A stretch of DNA of 51,376 nt from Herpetosiphonaceae bacterium. GTDB lineage: Bacteria > Chloroflexota > Chloroflexia > Chloroflexales > Kallotenuaceae. A program made the position numbers and the translations under genes. Positions 24,590-33,089 of the stretch are shown piece by piece. Numbering within the stretch: position 1 is the stretch's first letter; each line of letters begins with the position of its first letter. Under the pieces are notes generated by a model. The model did no database searches and was not told the DNA's origin. It saw only the letters and a list, made by a program, of their open reading frames with translations. The stretch covers positions 1 through 51,376 of the forward strand of contig JACDGP010000026.1 in the NCBI GenBank assembly GCA_013821605.1, in the 5' to 3' direction.

Positions 24590-25270
24590 TCAGAGACGGA
24601 AAACGACAGCTGACAGAAAGTCGTTCAAGCTGTGCACCACAATCGCACTCCACAGCGATTTAGAATAACGGACGACAATTGCCATCACGATGCCGAAGAT
24701 GAAAATGGTCACGACGCTCTCGGCTCTCAACAGATGAAGCGCAATCCACCCAGGTAGATGAATGCCAACAAACAGCAGCGCTGTGATTAGGCTAGCAACC
24801 CAGAACGGGCAAAAATTCTGGAGTTGCTGCAGGATAAACCCGCGATAGGGAATTTCTTCGATAACCCCAATCAACAGCGAGGTGCTGAGTAGATCATTCC
24901 AGGTAATAGCATGCAAGCTCATATGCGGTAGGCCGAACCGAAGCAGCGAGCCGAGGATGTTGATGCTCGTGAGCGCCAGGCCAATCAGCACGCCGCGCTG
25001 CCAGTGATGCTGGAGGTTCAGATAGGCAATGGGATTGACGTGCTCCACATACCGCAGGTACCAAAAGACCGGCAGCACCCAAATGAGCAAGCGCAAGCTG
25101 ATATTGACCAGTGCATAGGCAAGCGTCGCTGGACCGATCATCTGGAGGCGGGGGTAGACGAGATAGACCCAGCCGGTCCAAACGGCATAAAAAACAAGCA
25201 GATAGGCGATAAACGGGACTACCCGATGCCGTGCTGCTCCCGTGCGATGAAAGGATGGAGTTGGTTGCAC
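24590..25270 (-). CDS. CPBP-family intramembrane metalloprotease
   Basis: 226 residues from GTG 25270, whose G is the last base of the upstream gene's TAG; longer frames would run deep into that gene. About seven membrane helices. The CPBP (Rce1/CAAX-like) motifs are complete: EEIPYRGFIL (Glu-Glu...Arg), FVGIHLPGW (His) and IVVHSLNDFL (His...Asn). These glutamate-type intramembrane proteases process or protect small peptides, prenylated proteins or bacteriocins. Last gene of a four-gene minus-strand run (PfpI, MBL, glycosyltransferase, CPBP); the functional link to its neighbours is unclear. Confidence 0.82.
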   Translation of the reverse strand: MQPTPSFHRTGAARHRVVPFIAYLLVFYAVWTGWVYLVYPRLQMIGPATLAYALVNISLRLLIWVLPVFWYLRYVEHVNPIAYLNLQHHWQRGVLIGLALTSINILGSLLRFGLPHMSLHAITWNDLLSTSLLIGVIEEIPYRGFILQQLQNFCPFWVASLITALLFVGIHLPGWIALHLLRAESVVTIFIFGIVMAIVVRYSKSLWSAIVVHSLNDFLSAVVFRL

Positions 25271-26379
25271 TACTGTCTGACCCGCCGGTAGATCGCCATG
25301 GTCTCCTCGGCAGCTTGCTGCCAGGTGAAACGTTGTGCCTGCGCGAATCCGCGCGCTCGTAAGTCGTTGCGCAGAGCCTCGTCTTGCCACACACGGCTTA
25401 GCACGTCGGCCCATGCCTCGACATCAAGGGGCGGTACGAGTAGTCCGGCATCGCCAACAACCTCAGGTAGGGCTGAGGTATCGGCTGCCACTACTGGTGC
25501 GCCGCATTGCATGGCTTCGAGGATGGGCAAGCCAAAGCCACTATAGAGTTCGGGATTGACATAAAAGCGGCAGGCGTTATACAGCCAGATCAGGTCGTGT
25601 TGATCGACCGAGCCGATGAAGTACACGTAGTCCCCAAGCTTTTGGTCGCGCACCTGGGCTATGATGGGCTCATCGAGCCAGCCACGGGGCCCAGCGACGA
25701 CCAGTTTGGGTAGTGCTGCCGGTAGGCGGTCACGGCTGCGGGCCAGGGCATGCAGCAAGGTCGGAAGGTTTTTGCGAGGTTCGAGCGTGCCGACGAACAA
25801 CGCGAAGCTGCCGGCATACAGTATGTGACCGTTAAAGGTTTTAGCATTGGGCGCAAGCTCTAGCGGTTCGAATCGTGATGCAGCTGCCTCGTAGACGACG
25901 TCGATGCGTTCCGGCGGCACGTCTAGCAGTTCCGTCAAATCGCGCTTGGTACTTTCGGAAACGGCAATGATCGCGTCGGCGCGCCGGGTTGCCGCACCGA
26001 TCTGACCATAGAAGCGTCGCGCCGCAGCATCAAGAATCGCCGGATAGCGCATAAAGGCAAGATCGTGAACCGTGATGACGAGCGGCTTACGGAGGTGCAA
26101 CGGTGGAATAAAGTCAGGTGAGTGTACCACATCGGCTCGCATCAGGAGTAACTCTAGCGGCAGACTCCATTGCTCCCAGTGATTATGCGGCGGTGTCCAC
26201 AGGTAGCGATGGACCAGGTTGGAACCGAGGGCAATGGGCTTCTGCTGCTTGCGGTGCGCAAGGACAGTGAAGGTATCGTGGGGTGCGACCGGCGATAAGG
26301 CTTGCAGTAATTGTTGCGTGTATTGGGCGATACCACCGACACGGTAGGCGAGCAGGCGGGCATCGACGGCAACGTTCAT
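25270..26379 (-). CDS. GT4-family glycosyltransferase
   Basis: 369 residues from ATG 26379 (a TTG just before it is less likely). GT-B fold: N-terminal VGGIAQYTQQLLQAL, VTVHDLAFMRYP, then the nucleotide-sugar-binding C-lobe with FVGTLEPRKNLPTLL, FIGSVDQHDLIWLYNACRFYVNPELYSGFGLPILEAM and the EX7E motif around this segment. It is a retaining glycosyltransferase of the mannosyl/glucosyl type, likely acting on lipid-linked or cell-surface glycans at the inner membrane face. It lies 5 bases downstream of an MBL gene and overlaps the CPBP start. Confidence 0.9.
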   Translation of the reverse strand: MNVAVDARLLAYRVGGIAQYTQQLLQALSPVAPHDTFTVLAHRKQQKPIALGSNLVHRYLWTPPHNHWEQWSLPLELLLMRADVVHSPDFIPPLHLRKPLVITVHDLAFMRYPAILDAAARRFYGQIGAATRRADAIIAVSESTKRDLTELLDVPPERIDVVYEAAASRFEPLELAPNAKTFNGHILYAGSFALFVGTLEPRKNLPTLLHALARSRDRLPAALPKLVVAGPRGWLDEPIIAQVRDQKLGDYVYFIGSVDQHDLIWLYNACRFYVNPELYSGFGLPILEAMQCGAPVVAADTSALPEVVGDAGLLVPPLDVEAWADVLSRVWQDEALRNDLRARGFAQAQRFTWQQAAEETMAIYRRVRQ

Positions 26380-26384
26380 CAAGA

Positions 26385-27170
26385 TCAGTCGTCGGCAAGC
26401 TCGACAACTTGTCCATCGTAGCCTAGTTGAATATGTGGTGGCAGCTGGGCATTGACCGTCGCGTGGTCGAAGTCGTGGGTCATATGCACGAAGAGGGCCT
26501 GGCGCGGTTGCAACTCCTCGACCACGGCGACGGCTTCATCCACCGTAAAGTGCAGCGGATGGTCGGTGAAGCGCAAGGCATTGATGATCAACAGATCGAG
26601 GCCATGTAGCTGTTGCATCGTTGCCGGCGGCAATGTTTTGCCGTCAGTGATATAGCCACAACGGCCGAAACGATAGCCGGTGATCGGATTGGGCCCGTGG
26701 TTAACGGTAAAAGGGATGATGTCGAGATCATTGACCCGAAATGGGCCATTGAGCACATGTGTCGCTAGCGATGGGCGCGTCGATAGTGACGGCGCTGGAT
26801 CGAAAGCATAATCGAATTGGTGCCGCACCCGCGCGATGGTTGCTGCATCACCATAGATTGGCAGGGGACCCCTGCGACGAGCGGCAATCCGGCTATGCAT
26901 GGTAAAGGGTCGTAAGTCGTCGATTCCGCCAACATGATCGGCATGGCCATGGGTCAGTAGAACGGCATCCAGATAGGTGACATGGTGCCGCAGGACCTGC
27001 ATACGCATATCGGGGCCGGCATCGATCAATATCGTTGTACCGCGTGCTTCCAATAGGGCTGCTGTGCGGGTACGCCGGTTCCGTGGATCAGGTGAGGTAC
27101 AAACGGTACAGTCGCAGCCAATGACGGGTACGCCCATTGATGTGCCGGTGCCAAGCAACGTTAAGCGCAT
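26385..27170 (-). CDS. MBL-fold phosphodiesterase, PhnP-like
   Basis: 261 residues. The N-terminal LTLLGTGTSMGVPVIGCDCTVC has the Cys cluster typical of PhnP-like MBL proteins (a structural zinc knuckle with SPDPRNRRTR), then LIDAGPDMRMQ and LLTHGHADHVGG (HxHxDH), YITDGKTLP (Asp ligand) and FVHMTHDFDH at the end. PhnP cleaves cyclic phosphodiesters such as 5-phosphoribosyl 1,2-cyclic phosphate; since there is no phosphonate operon, a general nucleotide-phosphodiesterase role is more probable. The start was taken at ATG 27170 (M..LTLLG is the canonical N-terminus); GTG 27188 would overlap the upstream gene. Confidence 0.85.
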   Translation of the reverse strand: MRLTLLGTGTSMGVPVIGCDCTVCTSPDPRNRRTRTAALLEARGTTILIDAGPDMRMQVLRHHVTYLDAVLLTHGHADHVGGIDDLRPFTMHSRIAARRRGPLPIYGDAATIARVRHQFDYAFDPAPSLSTRPSLATHVLNGPFRVNDLDIIPFTVNHGPNPITGYRFGRCGYITDGKTLPPATMQQLHGLDLLIINALRFTDHPLHFTVDEAVAVVEELQPRQALFVHMTHDFDHATVNAQLPPHIQLGYDGQVVELADD

Positions 27171-27178
27171 CGTAGCGG

Positions 27179-27781
27179 CTAGCTCCACGATCCTTCGAGG
27201 CGTCTAGCCTCTTGCCGCCGAACCTCAGGGCCGAACCAGCGCTGCAGCAGATACAGGGCCAGATCAATGCCAGAACTAATACCGCCGGCCGTGATGATCG
27301 ATCCCTCATCAACGACCTTCTCCTCAACCAGTTCGATGGCCGGAAACTCGGCGCGGAATAGCTCCCTACGCTGGTGATGAGTGGTAGCCCGGTGGCCATC
27401 AAGCAGACCGGCCCGCGCCAGTAGGAAGGAGCCGGTGCAGACCGAAGCGACAATCTCGGATTGGCGTTGCTGTTCGCGAATGAAACGTAACAGCGTCTCC
27501 TGGTTGCCGCTGCCCCGTGCACCTGGACCGCCCGGTACAATCAACGCATCGAGTGCTGGACAGAGCTCCAAGCGTATTTCGGGCTTGACTCGCACGCCAC
27601 CGTAGCACTGCACCTCGGGCTGCTGTGCCACGGTGATGACCTGGCAGCAATAATCTCCGGCGGTATCTTTGGCGCCTGCCAGCACTTCATAGGGTCCGGC
27701 CCAGTCAAGCACCTCAACATCCGGGAAGAGCAAAATGGCTACGCGTGGGCGGTGCGGTACGAGCGTTGGTGTCTGCTGCAT
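27179..27781 (-). CDS. DJ-1/PfpI-family protein (isonitrile hydratase-like)
   Basis: 200 residues, one GATase1-like domain: VAILLFPDVEVLDWAGPYEVL at the N-terminus, ALIVPGGPGARG, the nucleophile elbow VASVCTGSFLLARAGLL with Cys, THHQRRELF, and ITAGGISSGIDLAL. This arrangement is that of the isonitrile hydratase and AraC-type (FtrA) N-terminal subgroup rather than of the protease PfpI. There is no HTH domain behind it, so it should be an enzyme, for example hydrating isonitriles or acting on glyoxals. First gene of the minus-strand run; ends 8 bases before the start of the MBL gene. Confidence 0.85.
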   Translation of the reverse strand: MQQTPTLVPHRPRVAILLFPDVEVLDWAGPYEVLAGAKDTAGDYCCQVITVAQQPEVQCYGGVRVKPEIRLELCPALDALIVPGGPGARGSGNQETLLRFIREQQRQSEIVASVCTGSFLLARAGLLDGHRATTHHQRRELFRAEFPAIELVEEKVVDEGSIITAGGISSGIDLALYLLQRWFGPEVRRQEARRLEGSWS

Positions 27782-27811
27782 CCTTCCATACTACCATATT
27801 CAACGCGCTGC

Positions 27812-27840
27812 TTGCCGATCCCGGCACCCTCTGGTATGCT
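27812..27840 (+). promoter_or_regulatory. Probable promoter of the GT2/flippase pair
   Basis: TTGCCG (27812-27817), 17-base spacer, TATGCT (27835-27840) preceded by TGG (extended -10). Start codon follows 40 bases later. Confidence 0.5.
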
Positions 27841-27880
27841 CTCCTGAACTCGGTCGACTCGCGACCCTTTCGGAAAAACA

Positions 27881-28804
27881 ATGTATGATCTCCATGTAGC
27901 GGACGACGTACACGTCGCTTCGCTCCACCAGTGGCCGTTTACGGTCACGATTGCGATGCCGGCCTACAACGAGGCGCAAGGCATCGCCTCGGTCATTGAG
28001 CATATTCAAGCGGTCTGTCCCCAGGCTGAAATCTTGGTCATTAACGACGCCTCAACCGATGATACGGCTGCAGTCGCGACCGCAGCCGGTGCGCGGGTGA
28101 TCAGCCAACCCTATAACAAAGGGAATGGTGCTGCCGTTAAGACTGCTATCCGCAATGCGACCGGCGAAGTGATCATGATCATCGACGCCGACGGCCAGCA
28201 TGATCCCGCCGATATTCCACGACTGCTTGAACATATGACTGAGTACGATATGGTCGTCGGTGAGCGGCACCGTGACTCGCATGCTTCGGCCTTTCGCATG
28301 TTCGGTAATTGGCTGTTGGCACGCTTTGCCTCGTATGTGGTGAGCCGGCCGCTGGCCGATCTCACCTGTGGGTTTCGGGCGATGCGGGCGGATGTGATTC
28401 GTGAGTTCGTTCACCTGCTGCCCAACGGCTATTCCTGGCCCACGACCTCGCTTATGTCGTTCGCGAAAGCCGGCTACTCGGTCAAATTTGTGCCTATCGC
28501 GGCGCTACGACGCACCGGTGGCCGGAGCCGGCAGAAGCTGCTCCAGAATGGCGTGAAGTTCGTCATGATTATCCTTAAAATCGTGATGCTCTTTTCGCCC
28601 TTACGGATTGTCTTTCCGGTTGGCTTACTGCTATGGGGATTGAGCATCGCCTCATATTTGTGGGGTGCAGTGGCCAGTGGTCGCTGGCTGCATATCCCGG
28701 CTTCAACGGTCATGTTCTTTGTCGGCGCGATTGTGGTGTGGATGTTCGGCTTGTTGGCCGAACAAATCGTCGCACTCGGACTCGGCGGCAGACGCGAGCG
28801 ATGA
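27881..28804 (+). CDS. GT2-family glycosyltransferase (DPM/DpgS-like)
   Basis: 307 residues. GT-A fold: VTIAMPAYNEAQGIASVIEHI, VINDASTDDTAAVA, then VIMIIDADGQHDPADI (DxD) and the acceptor-site region DLTCGFRAMRADVI. Two C-terminal membrane helices (IVFPVGLLLWGLSIASYLWG, and a second one ending VVWMFGLLAEQ) make it membrane-bound. Such enzymes transfer a sugar from UDP or GDP to polyprenyl phosphate or glycolipids. It overlaps by ATGA the AglD/UPF0104-like membrane protein, a common pairing in which the second gene is thought to serve lipid-linked sugar translocation or attachment. Confidence 0.9.
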   Translation: MYDLHVADDVHVASLHQWPFTVTIAMPAYNEAQGIASVIEHIQAVCPQAEILVINDASTDDTAAVATAAGARVISQPYNKGNGAAVKTAIRNATGEVIMIIDADGQHDPADIPRLLEHMTEYDMVVGERHRDSHASAFRMFGNWLLARFASYVVSRPLADLTCGFRAMRADVIREFVHLLPNGYSWPTTSLMSFAKAGYSVKFVPIAALRRTGGRSRQKLLQNGVKFVMIILKIVMLFSPLRIVFPVGLLLWGLSIASYLWGAVASGRWLHIPASTVMFFVGAIVVWMFGLLAEQIVALGLGGRRER

Positions 28805-29781
28805 GTCGTCTGCGACCTGTGTTGCGCTGGTTCCTGAACCTGCTTGGCCCGGCCATCCTGATCTATGTGCTGGCCAAAACCGACTTGCGCGCCTTGTGGC
28901 AGGCCTTGCTCGGGACCAATCTGTGGCTTTTTGGCTTGTCTTGTCTGTTGGTCGTTCCCTTCCTTGTGCTCAAAGGGTGGCGCTGGCTGCTGATCCTGCG
29001 CGCCTGGAAGATGCCCATCCCATTGAGTGAAGCCACGGCCCTATACAGCATCGGCATCTTCCTGGGCGTGGTCACACCGGGCCAGACCGGTGACGCGGTG
29101 AAGGCCTGGTATATGCGGCGACGTGGCTATCCCCTTAGTGCCGGCCTCGCCAGCGTCGTCGTTGACCGGCTGTTCGATCTGCTGATCATGGGTGCTTTGG
29201 CGGCCTCAGGGCTCTACTTCTTTTGGGATGTGCTGCCTGGCGGCAAGCTGCTGAATGTGGTCGTAGTGGTCGGCGTCTTGAGTGTGGTGATCCTCGGCCT
29301 CCTCATCGCCGGTTCGCGCCGTATACGAGCGTTGCTGTGGGGTAGGATGCTGTTGCCGATTATACCAGCGACGCTCCGCGAGCGACTGCGCGGCACAACG
29401 GGGCTGCACCTGGCACCCCGGCAGTTGGTGGTGATTGGTCTGGTCTCGGCTTTGGGCCTCGGGCTGACGTTTTTTCGTACGTATCTGTTATTCCTAGCGC
29501 TCGACCGTCCCGTGCCGATTGGTCCGTTCGTCGCGCTGATCGCGATCATCGCGCTGGTCGGCACGCTATCGCCGGGGGGCGTGGGGACGCGGGATGCTGC
29601 CATGATCGTTGGTTTAGCCGCCATCCGGCATGTATCGACCCAGACCATCAGCCCCGTAGCATTATCACTCTCAGCGCTGCTCCTGCTGCTTAATATTCTG
29701 AATGTGATCGTTGGCTTCTTGTTCTCGCTCCGCTATCCGATTAACACGGCTCTGGCCCAAAAGAGTGCCGAGCCGGTATAA
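28801..29781 (+). CDS. UPF0104/AglD-type flippase-like membrane protein
   Basis: 326 residues from ATG 28801, overlapping the GT2 stop by 4 bases; the longer frame upstream is an artefact. Seven to eight membrane helices with the family marks GWRWLLILRAW, YSIGIFLGVVTPGQTGDAVKAWYMRR, GLASVVVDRLFDLLIM and GTLSPGGVGTRDAAMIV. The family comprises AglD and the membrane part of lysyl-phosphatidylglycerol synthetases. Together with the GT2 gene it probably serves synthesis or translocation of a polyprenyl- or glycerol-linked glycan. No LPG-synthase catalytic domain follows, so aminoacylation is excluded. Confidence 0.88.
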   Translation: MSRLRPVLRWFLNLLGPAILIYVLAKTDLRALWQALLGTNLWLFGLSCLLVVPFLVLKGWRWLLILRAWKMPIPLSEATALYSIGIFLGVVTPGQTGDAVKAWYMRRRGYPLSAGLASVVVDRLFDLLIMGALAASGLYFFWDVLPGGKLLNVVVVVGVLSVVILGLLIAGSRRIRALLWGRMLLPIIPATLRERLRGTTGLHLAPRQLVVIGLVSALGLGLTFFRTYLLFLALDRPVPIGPFVALIAIIALVGTLSPGGVGTRDAAMIVGLAAIRHVSTQTISPVALSLSALLLLLNILNVIVGFLFSLRYPINTALAQKSAEPV

Positions 29782-29795
29782 GGGGGTCGCCACAC

Positions 29796-30554
29796 ATGGA
29801 TATGCAAAGCACACTCGCTGCACTCGGTGTCGATGACGATCTGCTCACCGCAGCCGAACGAACAGCCCTTGACCGTGACGGCTTTCTGCCGCTGCCGGGT
29901 ATCCTGAGCATGGCCCAAGTCGAAGCGTTCCGAGCACGCCTCGACGAGTTGCTTGCCGTGGAGGGCGACGCCGCCGGCAAGGAAGTTCATCAAGAGGTGG
30001 GCACGCAACGGTTGAGCGATTTGGTCAACAAGGGCGCGTTGTTCGAGGTCTGCTTCACGCAGCCGCGCGTGCTGGCGGCCATTGCGTATGTCCTCAAGCA
30101 GCCGTTCAAGTTGTCATCGCTCAATGCACGCTTCGCCTTGCCCGGTCAAGGGTTGCAAGCGTTACATGTCGATTGGAAGGGGCCGGTCGCAGCCGACGAC
30201 TTTTTTGTTTGCAACTCGATCTGGCTTTTGGATGACTTCACCGAGTCGAACGGCGCCACGCGCGTGGTCCCCGGCAGCCACCTTAGTGCGCAAGTACCCA
30301 AGGATGTGATGACCGACCCGAGTGCCCCACACCCTGCGGAAGCCAAGCTGATTGCGCCGTCAGGCACCGTGGTCATCTTTAACTCACATACATGGCACGG
30401 CGGCACATTGAACAGCAGCAGCAAGCCGCGCCGGGCGCTGCACTCTTATTTCTGCCGGCGCGATCAACCGCAGCAACTCGATCAACAAGCCTATATTAAA
30501 CCCGATACATACGCGCGGCTCACCCCGGCAGCACGCTATGTCCTGGATGTTTGA
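29796..30554 (+). CDS. Phytanoyl-CoA dioxygenase family (Fe/2-oxoglutarate) oxygenase
   Basis: 252 residues. The non-haem iron triad is seen as H-x-D in LQALHVDWKG and the distal His in HTWHGGTLN, with the 2-oxoglutarate-binding Arg in SKPRRALHSYF. The start of the protein, TALDRDGFLPLPGILSMAQVEAF, is the typical PhyH opening. It hydroxylates an unknown small molecule or lipid. It follows the flippase-like gene by 14 bases and may be the third gene of that unit, perhaps modifying the glycolipid; this is a guess from position. Convergent with a sugar isomerase gene. Confidence 0.85.
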   Translation: MDMQSTLAALGVDDDLLTAAERTALDRDGFLPLPGILSMAQVEAFRARLDELLAVEGDAAGKEVHQEVGTQRLSDLVNKGALFEVCFTQPRVLAAIAYVLKQPFKLSSLNARFALPGQGLQALHVDWKGPVAADDFFVCNSIWLLDDFTESNGATRVVPGSHLSAQVPKDVMTDPSAPHPAEAKLIAPSGTVVIFNSHTWHGGTLNSSSKPRRALHSYFCRRDQPQQLDQQAYIKPDTYARLTPAARYVLDV

Positions 30555-30572
30555 AACGTTGTCCGGCTTGCA

Positions 30573-31475
30573 CTAGATGCCGAGGCTGCGCAGGTAGGCG
30601 CGGCTGATTGTGGCACTTTCGAGGGCAGTCGGTTTCTGGGTTACATCGGTCTCGGCGATGAACCAGCCGGCGAAGCCTGCTTCCCGCAGGATTGTGATGA
30701 TCGCCGCAAGATCGACGCAGCCTTCACCGAGCTCGACAAAAATGCCGTTGTCGGAGAAGGTGCCGTAGTCCCAACCGGCGGCACGACCGCGCTCGCGCAC
30801 TGTGGCGTCGATATCTTTGAGGTGGATCGTCTTGATCCGGGACGCGTGCTTGCGGCAGAAGGCCACCGGATCCGCCCCGGCCCAGGCGAGATGGCCCGTA
30901 TCCGGCCCTAGGAAAACGACGGCGGGATCACACAGGGCGAGCAAGCGAGTAATCTCCTCCTCGGTCTCGATCACGGTGCCCACATGATTATGAAAGCAGC
31001 TGCGAACGCCCGCTTGTAAGGTGAGTGCCGCAAAGTGATTGAGCGTGTGGGCGAATTGCTGGTACTCATCATCGCTGAGACCGTCGTTGAGGCCAACGTG
31101 TCCCGCCAGTTCCCTGCGCGTCTTGCCGCTACGCGCCACATAGTCGAAGCCGCCGGGCGCGACGTAGAGCTCTGTGCAGCCGACCTCGCGCGCGAAGGTG
31201 GCATGGCGGCGCGCCTCCTCTAGCAAGTCTACCTGACGCTCGGGCTTCCAGAAGCCGGCACCGAGGTAGCCGGGTGCCGGGAGCAGCCCATAGTGTGCAT
31301 AGAGCGCTTGCAGTTCGGCGGCAGTCCGTCCTTCCTGGGGGCTGGCTGGGGCACCTTGATAGCCGGCTTGTGCGATCTCGGCCAGCACCTGCTCCTCGGG
31401 AACCTGCCACTGGGCACCTTCCGGCGTGAACTTGATCCACGTGATTTGGCCACATCCGACAGCAATATTGGTCAT
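30573..31475 (-). CDS. Sugar phosphate isomerase/epimerase (IolE-like TIM barrel)
   Basis: 300 residues from ATG 31475, with AGGAGG 10 bases upstream. AP-endonuclease-2-like TIM barrel: VGCGQITWIKF start, ELYVAPGGFDYVARSG, SCFHNHVGTVIETEEE (His-x-His metal ligands), VFLGPDTGHLAWAG (Asp...His), TIHLKDID (His/Asp) and a C-terminal WFIAETDVTQKP (Glu). These give the divalent metal site of the family. The length and the WxxxA-type opening resemble IolE (2-keto-myo-inositol dehydratase), but no other inositol genes are here, so the substrate is open. Confidence 0.85.
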   Translation of the reverse strand: MTNIAVGCGQITWIKFTPEGAQWQVPEEQVLAEIAQAGYQGAPASPQEGRTAAELQALYAHYGLLPAPGYLGAGFWKPERQVDLLEEARRHATFAREVGCTELYVAPGGFDYVARSGKTRRELAGHVGLNDGLSDDEYQQFAHTLNHFAALTLQAGVRSCFHNHVGTVIETEEEITRLLALCDPAVVFLGPDTGHLAWAGADPVAFCRKHASRIKTIHLKDIDATVRERGRAAGWDYGTFSDNGIFVELGEGCVDLAAIITILREAGFAGWFIAETDVTQKPTALESATISRAYLRSLGI

Positions 31476-31599
31476 GGTGGTATGGACCTCCTCGAAGCCT
31501 GGGGCCTCATGGCTGGCAACGGAAATTGAGGATAGCACCTGTGTCAGGCGCGAGCAAGCTCAGCTACACCGTTCATTACTATACGGATTTATAATGACC

Positions 31600-31660
31600 A
31601 CGATATGGGTTATTAATCTATAATCCGATGCTATATACTGATAAGCATCAATGCTAATAT
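31600..31660 (+). promoter_or_regulatory. AT-rich promoter region of fic, with repeats
   Basis: A -10 candidate TATACT (31634-31639) and a TATAAT-like element (about 31618-31623) occur in an unusually AT-rich stretch. AGCAT-CA-ATGCT (31644-31655) is a perfect short palindrome just downstream of the -10, and CGGATTTATA...TATAATCCG is an imperfect inverted repeat further up. Autoregulation through the Fic HTH is possible but untested. Confidence 0.4.
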
Positions 31661-31672
31661 GCAGGGAATGCG

Positions 31673-32650
31673 ATGCCCCCCTCAATTCTACGCCTTGATC
31701 CCCGGCTTGAGCGCCGCCTAACGGCAAAGAAGGCGCAGCTCGATCAGTATCGTCCGCTGCCACCCGACACCGTCGCGCGCTTGAACGCCGACTTGCGGGT
31801 CTTTCTCACCTACCACAGTAATGCGCTGGAAGGCAATACCCTCACGCTCCAGGAAACCCAGATTGCGATTGAATATGGCATGACTACGCATGGTCACCCG
31901 CTGCGGGAATTCCTCGAAGCAACGAACCATGCCGAAGCGTATACTCTGGTTACCACGCTCGCGACGGAGCGCGTGCCGATCACACGAGAGACGATCCTGT
32001 CGCTACACAGCCTGGTCATGAGTAAAATCCTCGACACGGCTGGCCAGTTTCGTCGCGTGCCAGTCTACATTCGTGGCTCGAACATGACACCACCGCCGGT
32101 CGATCAGGTTGAAGCCTTGATGCAAGAGTGGGTAACATGGCTTGACGGCGACGGCCAACGCTATCATCCAGTCGTGCGTGCTGCCATTGCGCACCACGGC
32201 TTCGAAGCGGTCCATCCGTTCACGGACGGCAATGGTCGCGTCGGTCGGCTTTTGCTCAACCTGACACTGATGCGGGTGGGCTATCCTCCAGCGCTCGTCT
32301 TGCGTGACCGGCGGGTTAGCTACCTTGAGGCACTGAATCGGGCGAATACCGGCAACTACGCACCGCTCGCCAACCTCCTTGGGCAGGCAGTGGAGGCTGG
32401 TCTCGACCGCTACTTGGAAGCGTGTGTAGTCCCGGCAATGCTGGGCCTCGTACCGTTGCATGAGCTGGCACAGGCCACGGGCTATAGTGTCGATTACCTC
32501 GGGTGGTTAATTCGCAAAGGGCGTCTTGCTGCACGGAAGCAGGATGGACGCTGGCACAGCTCGCTGGAGGCAATCAAGCGCTATCAACATGAAGTAGCGG
32601 TGGGTCTTGCCAAACGAGGACGGCCAAAAAAGGTGAGGCCGGAGGACTAA
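31673..32650 (+). CDS. Fic-domain protein (adenylyltransferase), self-inhibited type
   Basis: 325 residues. The Fic active-site motif HPFTDGNGRVGR begins at His181. The inhibitory motif (S/T)xxxE(G/N) is present near the N-terminus as SNALEG (Ser49-Gly54), so this is the class with the regulatory helix in the N-terminal part. A C-terminal winged-helix/HTH region (LAQATGYSVDYLGWLIRKGRLAARKQDGRW) could bind DNA or a partner. Fic enzymes move AMP from ATP to Ser/Thr/Tyr of target proteins. An AT-rich promoter region (31600-31672) precedes it. Its stop codon overlaps the HIT gene (TAATG), and GGAGG for the HIT gene lies inside the Fic end. Confidence 0.9.
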   Translation: MPPSILRLDPRLERRLTAKKAQLDQYRPLPPDTVARLNADLRVFLTYHSNALEGNTLTLQETQIAIEYGMTTHGHPLREFLEATNHAEAYTLVTTLATERVPITRETILSLHSLVMSKILDTAGQFRRVPVYIRGSNMTPPPVDQVEALMQEWVTWLDGDGQRYHPVVRAAIAHHGFEAVHPFTDGNGRVGRLLLNLTLMRVGYPPALVLRDRRVSYLEALNRANTGNYAPLANLLGQAVEAGLDRYLEACVVPAMLGLVPLHELAQATGYSVDYLGWLIRKGRLAARKQDGRWHSSLEAIKRYQHEVAVGLAKRGRPKKVRPED

Positions 32651-33057
32651 TGCTCGGTGCCAGCATGTGCCCCTTCTGTGACCCGCTGGTTTGGCAGCGT
32701 GAGTCAGTCGGTATCGACAACGAACTCTGCTTGTTTATCAGCCGGCCGGCACTGATTCTGCCCGGGTCAGGCATAATTATTACCCGTCGTCACTGCCCAA
32801 CGCTCTTTGAGATGACGTCTGAGGAGTGGCAAGCAAGCTACGACGTCCTTCAGCGGGTGCAGGCGTACCTAGATGCCTTGTTCCACCCCGCAGGCTACAA
32901 CATCGGCTGGAATGTTGGTGCGATTGGGGGGCAAGAAGTGTTTCATGTCCATATGCATGTGATTCCCCGCTTCGCTGATGAGCCGCTGGCCGGAAAAGGG
33001 ATTCGCTACTGGCTGAAACAAGAAGCGAACCGGCGACCAGATGCTGGCCAGGAGTGA
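32650..33057 (+). CDS. HIT-family hydrolase
   Basis: 135 residues. The histidine triad HVHMHVIPR is present with HxHxH spacing, and the opening MCPFCDPLVWQRE has a zinc-type Cys pair typical of prokaryotic HIT proteins. HIT enzymes hydrolyse nucleotide-phosphoryl bonds (Ap4A, AMP-NH2, adenylated molecules). Translation starts at the ATG that overlaps the Fic stop (TAATG), with GGAGG 4 bases upstream, so synthesis is coupled to Fic. It may remove AMP or break down adenylated products of Fic, which is inference. Convergent with an APH-family gene, with 32 bases between. Confidence 0.92.
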   Translation: MLGASMCPFCDPLVWQRESVGIDNELCLFISRPALILPGSGIIITRRHCPTLFEMTSEEWQASYDVLQRVQAYLDALFHPAGYNIGWNVGAIGGQEVFHVHMHVIPRFADEPLAGKGIRYWLKQEANRRPDAGQE

Positions 33058-33089
33058 ACGATAACCTGGTGGAGATCGCACTGCAACCC

